From an uncultured Sphingopyxis sp. (GTDB lineage: Bacteria > Pseudomonadota > Alphaproteobacteria > Sphingomonadales > Sphingomonadaceae), in contig CALFXW010000243.1 of the NCBI GenBank assembly GCA_937957805.1, positions 1 through 6,162 of the forward strand: DNA of 6,162 bases, in the 5' to 3' direction. Shown here one piece after another: positions 6,087-6,162 of the stretch. Every line of letters starts with the position of its first letter. Position 1 is the stretch's first letter. Both the position numbers and the translations under genes were made by a program. The notes under the pieces are model-generated. The model ran no database searches. It had not been told where the DNA came from and was given only the letters and a program-made list of their open reading frames with translations.

Positions 6087-6097
6087 ATCTATAGATT
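6086..6097. repeat. Perfect 12-bp palindrome AATCTATAGATT at the hydroxylase stop codon
   Basis: AATCTATAGATT is identical to its reverse complement and begins on the last base of the TGA stop. With no T-tract and no loop it is not a terminator. It could be an operator half-site arrangement for the next gene, or chance in an AT-richer gap. Confidence 0.5.
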
Positions 6098-6154
6098 GCA
6101 ATGCTGATGGCCCTTTGTTAGCTCTTGCTCCTTCGTTTGATTGAAGGATGTTCG

Positions 6155-6162
6155 ATGCGACT
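6155..6162 (+). CDS. Probable start of a further + strand gene (first two codons only)
   Basis: ATG CGA begins at 6155 after GAAGGA (6143-6148) with 6 nt spacing, the best Shine-Dalgarno in the window's right end. Only Met-Arg and part of a third codon are visible, so no product can be suggested. It lies 68 bp after the hydroxylase stop in the same direction, so co-transcription is possible. A 6-bp complement TCCTTC (6129-6134) could pair with the Shine-Dalgarno. Confidence 0.4.

Overview
The window looks like chromosomal DNA of an alphaproteobacterium, most likely of the order Sphingomonadales. This is an inference from three things: GC-rich coding, a large TonB-dependent receptor (TBDR) of the type expanded in sphingomonads, and flanking proteins whose style I associate with that group. 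No RNA gene, insertion sequence, CRISPR array or phage gene is visible. The coding content is dense and no gene-free stretch exceeds 300 bases.

Layout. (1) Bases 1-404 (+) encode the C-terminal part of an M23/LytM-type peptidoglycan metallopeptidase, cut by the window edge. (2) Bases 405-657 are a 253-bp leader and intergenic region. It holds two small inverted repeats, a purine-rich tract, three tandem 12-bp units and a ribosome binding site. (3) Bases 658-3675 (+) encode a 1005-aa TBDR starting at GTG, with a clean signal peptide, TonB box, plug and 22-strand-type barrel ending in Phe. A strong intrinsic terminator with a GCAA tetraloop follows. (4) Bases 3803-4864 (-), possibly starting at 4906, encode a sulfotransferase-like P-loop protein that converges on the receptor gene. 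(5) Bases 4905-6086 (+) encode a TPR protein fused to an aspartyl/asparaginyl beta-hydroxylase (AspH)-type 2-oxoglutarate/Fe(II) oxygenase domain, divergent from gene 4 with almost no intergenic space. (6) The last 76 bases hold a 12-bp palindrome and what looks like the ribosome binding site and first codons of another + strand gene.

How they may work together. The receptor is the exported outer-membrane component. The sulfotransferase-like and AspH-like proteins have no visible export signal and would act in the cytoplasm. A divergently transcribed pair of putative tailoring enzymes next to a receptor suggests either modification of a polypeptide or small molecule connected with TBDR-mediated uptake, or two unrelated neighbours. 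The sequence alone cannot decide. This trio, together with the degenerate phosphosulfate loop of the sulfotransferase-like protein, is the best candidate here for an undescribed system.
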